From assembly GCF_000178475.1 (NCBI RefSeq), contig NZ_ADNY01000013.1:1-64000 (forward strand): 64,000 nucleotides of DNA. The letters run 5' to 3'. The notes under the pieces are model-generated. The model was given only the letters and a program-made list of their open reading frames with translations. It searched no databases and was not told the DNA's origin. This document shows, piece after piece, positions 17,670 to 25,017 of the stretch. The stretch is from Lactobacillus amylolyticus DSM 11664. Its GTDB lineage: Bacteria > Bacillota > Bacilli > Lactobacillales > Lactobacillaceae. The position numbers and the translations under genes are program-made. Within the stretch, counting starts at the first letter, position 1; each line of letters opens with the position of its first letter.

Positions 17670-18086
17670 TCATTTATTTTTTAGATAAGAAATTGCTTCA
17701 ACCAATATTTCGTATAAATGACGTTCAGCAGGTAAATATTTTTTTGATTCAGATAAGCTTACCCACTTTGAATTGAGAATCTCTTCTTTTTGATCAACTA
17801 CTTTTTGTGCGGAAACAAACTCACTCAGAAAGAAGCCAACTTTTTTAATCGTATTTTCTTCGGTTTCATATTCGATTTCATGTCGAAAATCAAAATCAAA
17901 CTTCGGATGCAAGCCAACTTCTTCAGCAACTTCACGTTTTGCCGCATCTTCTTCTGTTTCCCCAGGTTCCAAATGGCCCTTAGGAAATCCCCAAGTATGA
18001 TGCAAGACGCTTTCAACGATTAAAAACTTTGGTTCTTGCTCTTCCAGGCGGTATATAACGCTGCCAGCTGAGTGCTCATGAATCAT
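17670..18086 (-). CDS. Nudix hydrolase (Ap4A hydrolase-like)
   Basis: A 138-residue paralogue of the following gene with a perfect Nudix box between Gly37 and Leu59 (GHLEPGE...REVAEEVGL). The [13 protein letters not shown] motif resembles asymmetrical diadenosine tetraphosphate hydrolases. Clear GAGGGGG site before the ATG. First gene of the operon Nudix-Nudix-glycosylase-SGNH, all on the minus strand; 82 bases separate the two Nudix genes. Upstream lies a terminator and a separate promoter (see the candidate small RNA), so readthrough or attenuation may control it. Confidence 0.85.
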   Translation of the reverse strand: MIHEHSAGSVIYRLEEQEPKFLIVESVLHHTWGFPKGHLEPGETEEDAAKREVAEEVGLHPKFDFDFRHEIEYETEENTIKKVGFFLSEFVSAQKVVDQKEEILNSKWVSLSESKKYLPAERHLYEILVEAISYLKNK

Positions 18087-18130
18087 AAATTATTCCCCCT
18101 CATTGCGATGGGCCTATTATACCAATAAAT

Positions 18131-18250
18131 ATAAAAAAATCACTATCTTGCAAAGCAAAATAGTGATTATCGCGTTGTCAACTAGTCTACCTCTACCTAG
18201 TTTGACACGATCAAAAACAAGATCTAAAAGATCTCATTTTTCTTTTTAGT
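18131..18250 (-). ncRNA. Candidate small RNA or attenuated leader between rplS and the Nudix genes
   Basis: A near-consensus promoter (18257-18285) and a strong terminator (18139-18168) on the minus strand frame about 120 bases with no plausible protein. The predicted transcript folds into three hairpins: AGATC/GATCT (18220-18234), TGTCAA-A-CTAG with CTAGTTGACA (18176-18207, one bulged A, purine-rich 11-base loop containing AGAGG), and the terminator. Since the rplS terminator ends just upstream and the Nudix ATG lies 45 bases beyond the terminator, it is either an independent sRNA or a premature-termination leader for the Nudix operon. An eight-codon frame (MRSFRSCF) is present but has a poor ribosome site. 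Confidence 0.5.
18139..18168 (-). terminator. Terminator of the candidate small RNA
   Basis: AATCACTAT (18139-18147) pairs with ATAGTGATT (18160-18168) around 13 bases; on the minus strand it is followed by seven T (18138-18132). It stands upstream, not downstream, of the Nudix gene. Confidence 0.8.
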
Positions 18251-18256
18251 AATTTT

Positions 18257-18285
18257 AATATATCAATTGATTGCCTTGGTGTCAA
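18257..18285 (-). promoter_or_regulatory. Strong promoter upstream of the candidate small RNA
   Basis: Minus strand: -35 TTGACA (perfect, 18285-18280), spacer of exactly 17 bases, -10 TATATT (18262-18257). This is the best sigma-A match I found in the window and no protein gene starts within 160 bases of it. Confidence 0.75.
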
Positions 18286-18303
18286 ACAATTTTCGAAATA
18301 AAA

Positions 18304-18327
18304 AAGCAGTTCCAATTGGAACTGCTT
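18304..18327 (-). terminator. rplS terminator
   Basis: Perfect 24-base palindrome AAGCAGTTCCAA / TTGGAACTGCTT followed on the minus strand by TTTTTTATTT; it is 12 bases past the rplS stop codon. Confidence 0.9.
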
Positions 18328-18339
18328 CTTTGATTGTAA

Positions 18340-18687
18340 TTAACGACGAGCTTCAGCAATTCTTGCTGCCTTACCTTTACGGTCACGTAAGTAGTAAAGC
18401 TTAGCACGACGTACACGACCATGACGAACAACTTCGAGTTTTGCAACACGTGGGTCGTTCACTGGGAAGGTACGTTCAACACCAACACCTGAAGCAATCT
18501 TACGAACAGTGTAAGTTGCACCGATGCCAGTACCCTTCTTCTTAATTACAACACCTTCAAATAACTGAATACGTTCGTGAGTACCTTCAACAACACGTAC
18601 GTGAACACGAACAGTGTCACCTGCACGGAATTCAGGAATATCGTCACGAATTTGTTCTTTAGTTAATTCTGCAATTAATGGATCCAT
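18340..18687 (-). CDS. rplS: 50S ribosomal protein L19
   Basis: L19 sits at the 30S-50S interface. 115 residues, standard length. Diagnostic segments are [30 protein letters not shown] and the basic C-terminus [21 protein letters not shown] is eight to nine bases before the ATG. It follows trmD by 111 bases in a ylxM-ffh-rpsP-rimM-trmD-rplS cluster and has an extra promoter plus a folded leader of its own. Confidence 0.98.
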   Translation of the reverse strand: MDPLIAELTKEQIRDDIPEFRAGDTVRVHVRVVEGTHERIQLFEGVVIKKKGTGIGATYTVRKIASGVGVERTFPVNDPRVAKLEVVRHGRVRRAKLYYLRDRKGKAARIAEARR

Positions 18688-18771
18688 AATATATTTTCTC
18701 CTTCTTCGGCATTCATATCACGCCTCGCGCCCAGCGGAATACCCATAACTTATTTAGTGACATTTGTCACG
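18688..18771 (-). ncRNA. Probable L19 leader
   Basis: The minus-strand transcript before rplS contains GGTATTC and GAATGCC, which pair to enclose CGC-TGGGCGCGAG-GCG, i.e. a two-step hairpin ending just before the AAGGAG site. This resembles the Firmicute L19 leader element known to bind L19. The assignment is by position and hairpin, not by a covariance search. Confidence 0.5.
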
Positions 18772-18777
18772 ATCATT

Positions 18778-18806
18778 AGTTTAACAGATTAGGCCAGCTT
18801 AATCAA
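18778..18806 (-). promoter_or_regulatory. Candidate internal promoter for rplS
   Basis: Minus-strand -35 TTGATT (18806-18801) inside the last codons of trmD, 17-base spacer, -10 TAAACT (18783-18778). It would allow L19 synthesis independent of the upstream genes. Confidence 0.45.
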
Positions 18807-19518
18807 GTTCCGCCTTAATTTGAGCAAGCATTTTCTTTTCTTCGCTTGTAAATTTTCTTCCTTCAAGCATGTCAGGCCGATGAAGATATGTCGCCTTTAA
18901 AGCTTGATAATGACGCCACTCATCAATTTTTTGATGATTTCCGCTCATTAATACATCTGGCACCTTTTGCCCCTCATAATCAGCGGGACGCGTATACTGC
19001 GGATACTCTAACAAGCCATGAGAAAAACTCTCCTCAACCGGAGAAGCAGCATTGCCCAAAATTCCGGGAATAAGACGCACGGTGGCATCAATCATGCTCA
19101 TCGTCGGCAATTCGCCACCAGTTAAAACATAGTCACCAATTGAGACTGTCTCATCAGCTAAATCATACACTCTTTGATCAAAGCCTTCATAGTGCCCGCA
19201 AATAAAGGTTAATTCATCTTCTTTGGCCCATTCTTGGGCCATTTTTTCATTAAAAGTTTTCCCTTGCGGCGCCGTGATAATAATTTTACCCGTCGAAGAC
19301 AAAGAATTGAGTGCCTTTTTAATTGGCATGATTTGTAAAACCATCCCTGCTCCACCGCCATATGGCGTATCGTCTACATGGTGGTGAACGTCAGTCGTAA
19401 AATCGCGAAAGTTAACTAAATTTAGGTTCCACTTTTTGTCCTCTAATCCTCTGCCCAGCATTGAAGTTTGCAAAGGAGTAAACATATCAGGAAACAGCGT
19501 TAATACATTAATCTTCAT
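18799..19518 (-). CDS. trmD: tRNA (guanine-N1)-methyltransferase
   Basis: Methylates G37 of tRNAs reading CNN, CGG and GGN codons, preventing frameshifts. 239 residues. SPOUT-fold signatures: LTLFPDMF at 6-13, [12 protein letters not shown] (about 48-59), the knot region [12 protein letters not shown] (about 105-116) and [13 protein letters not shown] (about 131-143). The start overlaps the rimM stop by 11 bases with a GGAAGG site inside rimM, so translation is coupled. Identification is certain. Confidence 0.98.
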   Translation of the reverse strand: MKINVLTLFPDMFTPLQTSMLGRGLEDKKWNLNLVNFRDFTTDVHHHVDDTPYGGGAGMVLQIMPIKKALNSLSSTGKIIITAPQGKTFNEKMAQEWAKEDELTFICGHYEGFDQRVYDLADETVSIGDYVLTGGELPTMSMIDATVRLIPGILGNAASPVEESFSHGLLEYPQYTRPADYEGQKVPDVLMSGNHQKIDEWRHYQALKATYLHRPDMLEGRKFTSEEKKMLAQIKAELD

Positions 19519-20023
19519 CGTGTAAACCTTCCATCAGCTCTACATAAACCTTCTTTTGGTCAACATCTACCTTTTTCACAACGTCTTTAATATAAGGAAT
19601 CCAGTATTCGTTGCCACTATCTTCCTGTACCAGCCAAACATCGTTAGCCCCAGGTGATTGAATATCTACGATCTTGCCTAAGAATTCGCCGTTTTGATTA
19701 TCAATCACATCGCAATTTAAAATATCGCGGTAATAATAGACTCCTTCAGGAAGTTCCTGCTGATTTTCTTCACTAACAACCAGTATTTTTCCGCGTAATC
19801 TTTCCGCCTGATCAATGTCAGTTATTTCATTAAATTTTACCAGCCAAAATTGTTTGAATGGACGACCACTTTTCACGGTCAATTCCCGCTCATGATCATC
19901 CTTTAGGGCTAATTTTGAGCCCGAACTAAAACGTTGCTCAGGAAAATCTGTAATTAGTGCTACTTTGACTTCACCATCTAAGCCATGAGTCGTTAAAATT
20001 TTTGCTACGTTATAAAATTGCAT
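19508..20023 (-). CDS. rimM: Ribosome maturation factor RimM
   Basis: Assists assembly of the 30S head around S19. 171 residues from the ATG at 20023 ([15 protein letters not shown]), chosen because GGAG lies eight bases upstream; a longer frame to 20065 adds non-conserved residues and overlaps the preceding terminator. N-terminal RimM domain (about 1-85, with [12 protein letters not shown]) and C-terminal PRC barrel (about 95-171, [18 protein letters not shown]). Next to trmD as in most bacteria. The Bacillus genes khpA (ylqC) and ylqD, usually between rpsP and rimM, are absent. Confidence 0.95.
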   Translation of the reverse strand: MQFYNVAKILTTHGLDGEVKVALITDFPEQRFSSGSKLALKDDHERELTVKSGRPFKQFWLVKFNEITDIDQAERLRGKILVVSEENQQELPEGVYYYRDILNCDVIDNQNGEFLGKIVDIQSPGANDVWLVQEDSGNEYWIPYIKDVVKKVDVDQKKVYVELMEGLHDED

Positions 20024-20051
20024 ACTTTTTCTCCAAAAACCAAGTATAAAA

Positions 20052-20080
20052 AAAGTTTGAAGCACGCAGCTCCAAACTTT
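20052..20080 (-). terminator. Terminator or attenuator between rpsP and rimM
   Basis: AAAGTTTG plus GAAGC pairs with GGAGC plus CAAACTTT: a 12-pair stem with a five-base loop followed by a T-run of seven on the minus strand. It lies within an otherwise cotranscribed cluster, so it probably lowers rather than abolishes downstream expression. Confidence 0.8.
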
Positions 20081-20099
20081 CTTTTAAGTAATTATTTAA

Positions 20100-20372
20100 T
20101 TACTTGTTGTACTTTGCATCGTGCAACTTTTGCATAAGACCTGCACCTGAAAGAAGTGATCTTACAGTATCTGAAGGTTGAGCACCTTTTTGAAGCCAAG
20201 CAAAAATCTTGTCTTCGTCAAGCTTCAATTCCTTTGGAGTTGAAACTGGGTTGTAGTAACCTACTTCTTCGATGAAACGACCATCACGTGGCATACGTGA
20301 GTCGGCAACAACGATTCTGTAAAATGGCTTTCTCTTGGCACCCATGCGGTGCATACGAATTTTAACTGACAT
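20100..20372 (-). CDS. rpsP: 30S ribosomal protein S16
   Basis: 90 residues; starts [20 protein letters not shown], the classical S16 N-terminus, with the [21 protein letters not shown] segment. S16 binds early to 16S rRNA 5' domain. A GGAGG site precedes the ATG. It follows ffh by 87 bases and is followed by a strong hairpin before rimM. Confidence 0.98.
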   Translation of the reverse strand: MSVKIRMHRMGAKRKPFYRIVVADSRMPRDGRFIEEVGYYNPVSTPKELKLDEDKIFAWLQKGAQPSDTVRSLLSGAGLMQKLHDAKYNK

Positions 20373-20459
20373 AAATTAATTTCCTCCTAAAACTTAACGA
20401 TTAATAATATACCATTAAAAAGAAGTGGTGTAAAGGGTTTTTACTTAACAGTTAATTTT

Positions 20460-21890
20460 TTAAGAATGAAATCTCTTCATCTTCTTCATCCGCTTGCGTT
20501 TGTTCTTCTTAAAGCTCTTATTCATCTTTCTCATAGCCATCTTGGCCATCGGTGAATTCATGCCTGGCAAGTTGCTTAAGCCCTTCATGTTGCCTTTAGT
20601 AATCTTAGACATCATGTCCCGTGCTTGTTTAAATTGTTTGATCATTCGGTTGACTTCAACTACTGGTCGACCTGATCCGGCAGCAATTCTGCGGCGACGA
20701 CTTGGATTTAAAATGTCTGGGTCTTCCCGTTCCTCTTCTGTCATTGAATAAACAATTGCTTTGGTATGGGCAATTTGCTTATCATCAATGCTTAAATTCT
20801 TTAGTTGCGGATTGTTGGCCATACCCGGAATCATCTTCATGATTTGGTCAAGAGGTCCCATTTTTTGCACCTGTTCCAGTTGATCAATGAAGTCATTAAA
20901 GTCGAAGGTGTTTTCCTTCATCTTCATGGCTACTTTTTCGGCCTCTTTTTGGTCATAATCCTGCTGTGCTTTTTCAATCAGCGTCAGCATATCGCCCATG
21001 CCCAAAATTCTTGAAGCCATCCGGTCCGGGTGGAAGTCTTCCAAATCAGTTAACTTTTCACCTTGTCCAGTGTAAATAATTGGCTTGCCTGTTACGGCAC
21101 GAATTGAAAGTGCAGCACCACCACGGGTATCACCATCAAGTTTAGTCAAGATAACGCCGGTCACATCAAGACGTTCATCGAAGCCTTTAGCAACATCAGT
21201 TGCGGCCTGACCGGTCATTGCATCTACAACCAGCAAAATATTGTCAGGCTGTGCGACTTTCTTAATTCGTTCAAGCTCTTCCATTAATGGCTCATCAATT
21301 TCAAGACGACCGGCCGTATCGATGATGACATAGTCGTTCTTGTTTTTATCAGCCTCTGCCAAACCATCTTGAACAATCTTAGCGACATCTTTTTCATCAG
21401 CCTCGCTATATACTGGCACCTTCAATTGGTCACCGATTTGCTTCAACTGGTCGACTGCGGCTGGACGATAAATATCGCCAGCAATTAACAATGGACGTGC
21501 CTTTTCTGTTTTTTGCAAATGATAGGCTAACTTGCCGACGGTAGTAGTCTTACCAGTACCTTGCAGGCCAACCATCATAATAATTGTTGGGATATGCTTT
21601 GACTTATTGAGGCCAACAGCTGTTTCCCCCATCATTTTGGTTAATTCTTCATTAACGATTTTGATTACTTGTTGGCCAGGGTTAAGACTTTCTTGAACTT
21701 CTTTGCCAAGGGCTTCTTTCTTAATTTTCTTGATAAAGTCTTTGACAACTTTGAAGTTTACATCGGCTTCAAGCAAAGCAAGTCGAATTTCACGGCTGGC
21801 TTTGTTAATGTCTTCTTCTGAAATTTTGCCTTTGCCCGTCAGGTTCTTTAATGCTTTTTGAATTCTTTCGCTTAAATTTTCAAAAGCCAT
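20460..21890 (-). CDS. ffh: Signal recognition particle protein Ffh
   Basis: GTPase that recognises signal peptides together with 4.5S/6S-like SRP RNA and docks to FtsY. N domain about 1-90; G domain with P-loop GLQGTGKTTT (about 108-117), DTAGR and TKLDGD; methionine-rich M domain (about 300-450, e.g. QKMGPLDQIMKMIPGM and SGRPVVEVNRMIKQF). The basic C-terminal tail is KKNKRKRMKKMKRFHS. 476 residues. It follows ylxM by four bases. FtsY is encoded 1.9 kb upstream. Confidence 0.97.
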   Translation of the reverse strand: MAFENLSERIQKALKNLTGKGKISEEDINKASREIRLALLEADVNFKVVKDFIKKIKKEALGKEVQESLNPGQQVIKIVNEELTKMMGETAVGLNKSKHIPTIIMMVGLQGTGKTTTVGKLAYHLQKTEKARPLLIAGDIYRPAAVDQLKQIGDQLKVPVYSEADEKDVAKIVQDGLAEADKNKNDYVIIDTAGRLEIDEPLMEELERIKKVAQPDNILLVVDAMTGQAATDVAKGFDERLDVTGVILTKLDGDTRGGAALSIRAVTGKPIIYTGQGEKLTDLEDFHPDRMASRILGMGDMLTLIEKAQQDYDQKEAEKVAMKMKENTFDFNDFIDQLEQVQKMGPLDQIMKMIPGMANNPQLKNLSIDDKQIAHTKAIVYSMTEEEREDPDILNPSRRRRIAAGSGRPVVEVNRMIKQFKQARDMMSKITKGNMKGLSNLPGMNSPMAKMAMRKMNKSFKKNKRKRMKKMKRFHS

Positions 21891-21894
21891 TGGG

Positions 21895-22236
21895 TTATTC
21901 TCCCCTCATTTGATTTAATAATTTAGTTAATTCTTTCTTAGCGGTCGAATTATGATCATTATCGATTGCAAATAAAGCATCAGCAATGACGTCTTCAATT
22001 TGATTGTAGTCTTTTTGCATATGAAGTTTTGCCTCATAATTTTCAAGAGCTTTGCTTGAGCGACGCAAATTATCATATACAGCTTGTCTTGAAACACCGT
22101 GATTATCTGCAATTTCACCTAGAGATAGGTCATTATAGTAATAATCTTCAAAATAACTTTGCTGCCCGGCTGTTAATAACGAGCCGTAATAGGCATATAA
22201 ATCGCCTAATTTTTCATTCTTTGTGAGTTCATCCAT
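21895..22236 (-). CDS. ylxM: YlxM-type helix-turn-helix protein, SRP-associated
   Basis: 113-residue protein with a sigma-70 region 4-like HTH: the segment ADNHGVSRQAVYDNLRRS (about 50-67) is the recognition helix pair. In streptococci YlxM binds Ffh and stimulates SRP GTPase; the gene is always next to ffh, as here. I use the ATG at 22236 (MDELTKNEKL) with GGTGA five bases upstream; a GTG at 22245 lies within that site and is less likely. Confidence 0.92.
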   Translation of the reverse strand: MDELTKNEKLGDLYAYYGSLLTAGQQSYFEDYYYNDLSLGEIADNHGVSRQAVYDNLRRSSKALENYEAKLHMQKDYNQIEDVIADALFAIDNDHNSTAKKELTKLLNQMRGE

Positions 22237-22285
22237 ATAATTCACCGTCTAATAGTATAGCAAAAAAGCAGCCCTTTTAGAATTA

Positions 22286-22315
22286 AAAGAGAACCGGTTA
22301 AATCCGGTTCTCTTT
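22286..22315 (-). terminator. pepDA terminator
   Basis: AAAGAGAACCGG pairs with CCGGTTCTCTTT (12 bases, six-base loop); the following T-tract on the minus strand is short (TTTTAATT). Confidence 0.75.
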
Positions 22316-22336
22316 ATAGATAAAAGCAATTAATGC

Positions 22337-23761
22337 TTATAAGTTTTCATCCATGTGGAAAGTAAGCTTAGACATGTTGATTGATTGAATCATCATTTGA
22401 CCCCAAAGCTTTTCGCTGTCCTTCTTAGTGTGAGCAACAGTAGCTTGGTTAGCTTTAGTAAGGTATTCAGTCAATTCTTCACCAGACTTGCCTTCAGCAC
22501 CCTTGATAATTTCTTCAACGCGACCTCTGTAGTAACGGTTAAGTTCAGTTAAGTAATCAGTGTCAAGTTGAACAAATTGTGGGTAATGACTTTCAACAAG
22601 TGCAGCCAATGACTTGTAGTACCACCATGCATCGTTCATGTTGTAATCCATAGAAGTGTTGTTGTATGAAGGATCAGTATCACTCATGTTGGCAAAGAAT
22701 GGAACAAATGGAGTGAATGTTGGTCCACCAATACATAACCACATAATTGCGGCACGATCTTCTGGAACATCGCTTCTAATTTGCAAAATATGAGCGTTTT
22801 GAGTTCTGTTCAAACCAATTGGACGGTAACGGTGCTTTTCTTCATCAGTACCCTTGCCAAATGGATCATAAGGTGTGTCTTGGTAGTGTGAACCAAGTGC
22901 GAATTGAATATCTTCACGAGTAATCTTCTTTTCTGCCTTACGGATAAATGGCAGATCTGGATCTTGCGGATCTTGTTCAATTGATGGGTTGAACAATTTT
23001 TGAATGTACCATTGACGGCTGGTGTTGTAGTGACGGTCTTGTTCAGTATATGTACCGAAGATATGGCGGAAATTCCAACCTTCATGATCAACATTTAAAT
23101 GATGCTCTTCAACAAATTCTTGAATGCCTTCACTCCACATGAAATTGTCTGGATCGTCGAAGTTAACTTGTTCAATTGCAACTCTGTTGCCAGTAGCAGC
23201 ATAGCAGTCATCAGGAATTCTTTGAGCTACCCAGTGGTGACCAGTAACAATTTCCATGTACCAGATTTCATCTTTATCACTGAATAAAACAGAGTTGCCG
23301 GCAGGTGAGCCATATTTTGCAATTAAGCTGCCTAAATATTTAACACCATCTCTAGCTGAATGAATGTATGGCAATACTGAAGTTTGCATACAATCTTCAT
23401 CCAAACCATCCTTAACAAGTGGATCAAATGCTAAAGTTCTTTCATTGCCATAAGTTGATTCAGTACATGACATACATACGTTTTCTTGGTTAATACCAGA
23501 TTCATCGTAATAGCCACGGTGCTTGTAATCAACGTTGGGTACAGCTGGCACACGTTGAGCATCTTCTGGCAAATCCATTTCAAATTTATTAAGCCATGAC
23601 TTAATGTGACGGCCCTTTTCTCCATGAGCTGCAGGTTCAATGATAAATTTTTGTGGCGTAATTGGTCTAAAAGTATCATCGTTACGAGCAATCATGGTAG
23701 TGCAATCAACAGAGGCTTTTTTACCAACAAGAATGGTAGTACATGCACTAGGTTCTCTCAT
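22337..23761 (-). CDS. pepDA: C69-family dipeptidase PepDA
   Basis: N-terminal-nucleophile dipeptidase that hydrolyses a broad range of dipeptides in the cytoplasm. From the ATG at 23761 it is 474 residues, the length of Lactobacillus helveticus PepDA. Cys7 (MREPSAC) is the expected nucleophile, followed by TTILVGKKAS and the MIARNDDTFRP signature of the family. AAGGAG lies 11 bases before the ATG; a TTG six bases further upstream is less well placed. The gene is inserted between ftsY and ylxM and is probably transcribed with ftsY, since no terminator separates them. Confidence 0.93.
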   Translation of the reverse strand: MREPSACTTILVGKKASVDCTTMIARNDDTFRPITPQKFIIEPAAHGEKGRHIKSWLNKFEMDLPEDAQRVPAVPNVDYKHRGYYDESGINQENVCMSCTESTYGNERTLAFDPLVKDGLDEDCMQTSVLPYIHSARDGVKYLGSLIAKYGSPAGNSVLFSDKDEIWYMEIVTGHHWVAQRIPDDCYAATGNRVAIEQVNFDDPDNFMWSEGIQEFVEEHHLNVDHEGWNFRHIFGTYTEQDRHYNTSRQWYIQKLFNPSIEQDPQDPDLPFIRKAEKKITREDIQFALGSHYQDTPYDPFGKGTDEEKHRYRPIGLNRTQNAHILQIRSDVPEDRAAIMWLCIGGPTFTPFVPFFANMSDTDPSYNNTSMDYNMNDAWWYYKSLAALVESHYPQFVQLDTDYLTELNRYYRGRVEEIIKGAEGKSGEELTEYLTKANQATVAHTKKDSEKLWGQMMIQSINMSKLTFHMDENL

Positions 23762-23805
23762 AATCAATTCTCCTTAATATAATAGTTTATTCTTTAACTT
23801 TAACA

Positions 23806-25017
23806 CTATACAAGGCCATGGAAAAGACCAATTGCATAATTAGCCGCATCAAAATCAGCTAAATCTTCTGGCTTTTCACCCAAGCCTACTAACTTAACCG
23901 GCAGCTTCATTTCGTTTCTGATTGCCAAAACGACACCGCCTTTTGATGAACCATCTAGTTTAGTCAAAACAAGGCCTGTAAGCTTGGTTGTTTTATCAAA
24001 ATCCTTTGCTTGAAGCAATGCATTTTGTCCCGTTGAGCCATCTAAGACAAGCAAAGTTTCAGTAGGTTGTTCTGGAGCCAGTTTCTTAATCGTTCGTTGA
24101 ATCTTTTCTAGCTCGCTCATCAAGTTTTTCTTGTTTTGCAAACGACCAGCAGTATCAACCAACAAATAATCTGCTTGCCCATCGATTGCCTGCTTAGTTG
24201 CATCGTAGACTACAGAGGCCGGATCAGCTTTTTCTGCACCAGTCACTACTGGCACATCAACGCGTCTGCCCCATTCTTCGAGCTGTTCAACTGCACCAGC
24301 TCTAAAAGTATCAGCAGCAGCCAAAATAACCTTCTTGCCTTGATCCTTGAATCTTTTAGCCAATTTACCGATCGTTGTAGTTTTACCAGCACCGTTTACG
24401 CCCACAAATAGATAAATATTTGGCTTATGATCTGGATTATAGTTGAGCTTTTCATCATCAGCATTGCCGTTTTGATCATAAAGTTCTACTAATTTTTGAA
24501 CAATAACCTCTTTCAGCTGGTCACGCGTCTTTGCCTTTTGCAGCTTGGCCTCATCACGCAATTCATCAGTCAGTTCTTCAGCTGTCTCGTAGCCAACATC
24601 TGATTCGATGAGCAGGTCTTCCAAATCATCGAAGAAATCTTCATCAACCGTTCTAAATTTTGCAAAAAAGGCATTCAGTTTTGCGCCAAAACCTTGATTG
24701 GTCTTCGCTAACCCTTTTTCATACAATTCCTGCTGCGTCTTTTCCGGTTCATCGTTTTCTTCCTCAACTTCTGGTTCAGTCTCAGACTCAGCTTGTTTCG
24801 GTTCAGTTGCAGCTTCTTCTTGTTCTAGTTCTTTTGGATGCTCAAATTTTTCTTCAGCTTCTTCAACTGACTTTACTTCAGGGTTAGTATCAGAAGGTTC
24901 AGTTGCTTGTTCGGCTTCTTGAGTTTCATCCTTTTTTTCTGGTTTTTGCTCTTGCTTTTCTCCTTCATCCTCTTTTTTGCCAAAAAGAGATTTCTTTATC
25001 TTATCAAATAAGCCCAC
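23806..25017 (-). CDS. ftsY: Signal recognition particle receptor FtsY
   Basis: Membrane-associated GTPase that receives SRP-ribosome complexes. Residues 1-110 are a very acidic, Glu/Lys-rich A domain. The N domain follows (about 115-195) and then the G domain with GVNGAGKTTTIGKL (about 209-222), DTFRAGA, DTAGR and TKLDGSSKGG. 403 residues. The start codon overlaps the smc stop by one base, so the two are translationally coupled in rnc-smc-ftsY. Confidence 0.97.
   Translation of the reverse strand: MGLFDKIKKSLFGKKEDEGEKQEQKPEKKDETQEAEQATEPSDTNPEVKSVEEAEEKFEHPKELEQEEAATEPKQAESETEPEVEEENDEPEKTQQELYEKGLAKTNQGFGAKLNAFFAKFRTVDEDFFDDLEDLLIESDVGYETAEELTDELRDEAKLQKAKTRDQLKEVIVQKLVELYDQNGNADDEKLNYNPDHKPNIYLFVGVNGAGKTTTIGKLAKRFKDQGKKVILAAADTFRAGAVEQLEEWGRRVDVPVVTGAEKADPASVVYDATKQAIDGQADYLLVDTAGRLQNKKNLMSELEKIQRTIKKLAPEQPTETLLVLDGSTGQNALLQAKDFDKTTKLTGLVLTKLDGSSKGGVVLAIRNEMKLPVKLVGLGEKPEDLADFDAANYAIGLFHGLV

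Noticed and set aside
18225..18245. Eight-codon leader peptide in the candidate small RNA
   Set aside because: The ATG has only an A-rich stretch in front of it and the peptide shows no run of a single amino acid typical of attenuation.
24660..24922. Serine-rich low-complexity open frames on the plus strand
   Set aside because: They are the complement of the Glu-rich acidic domain of FtsY and carry no signals of their own.
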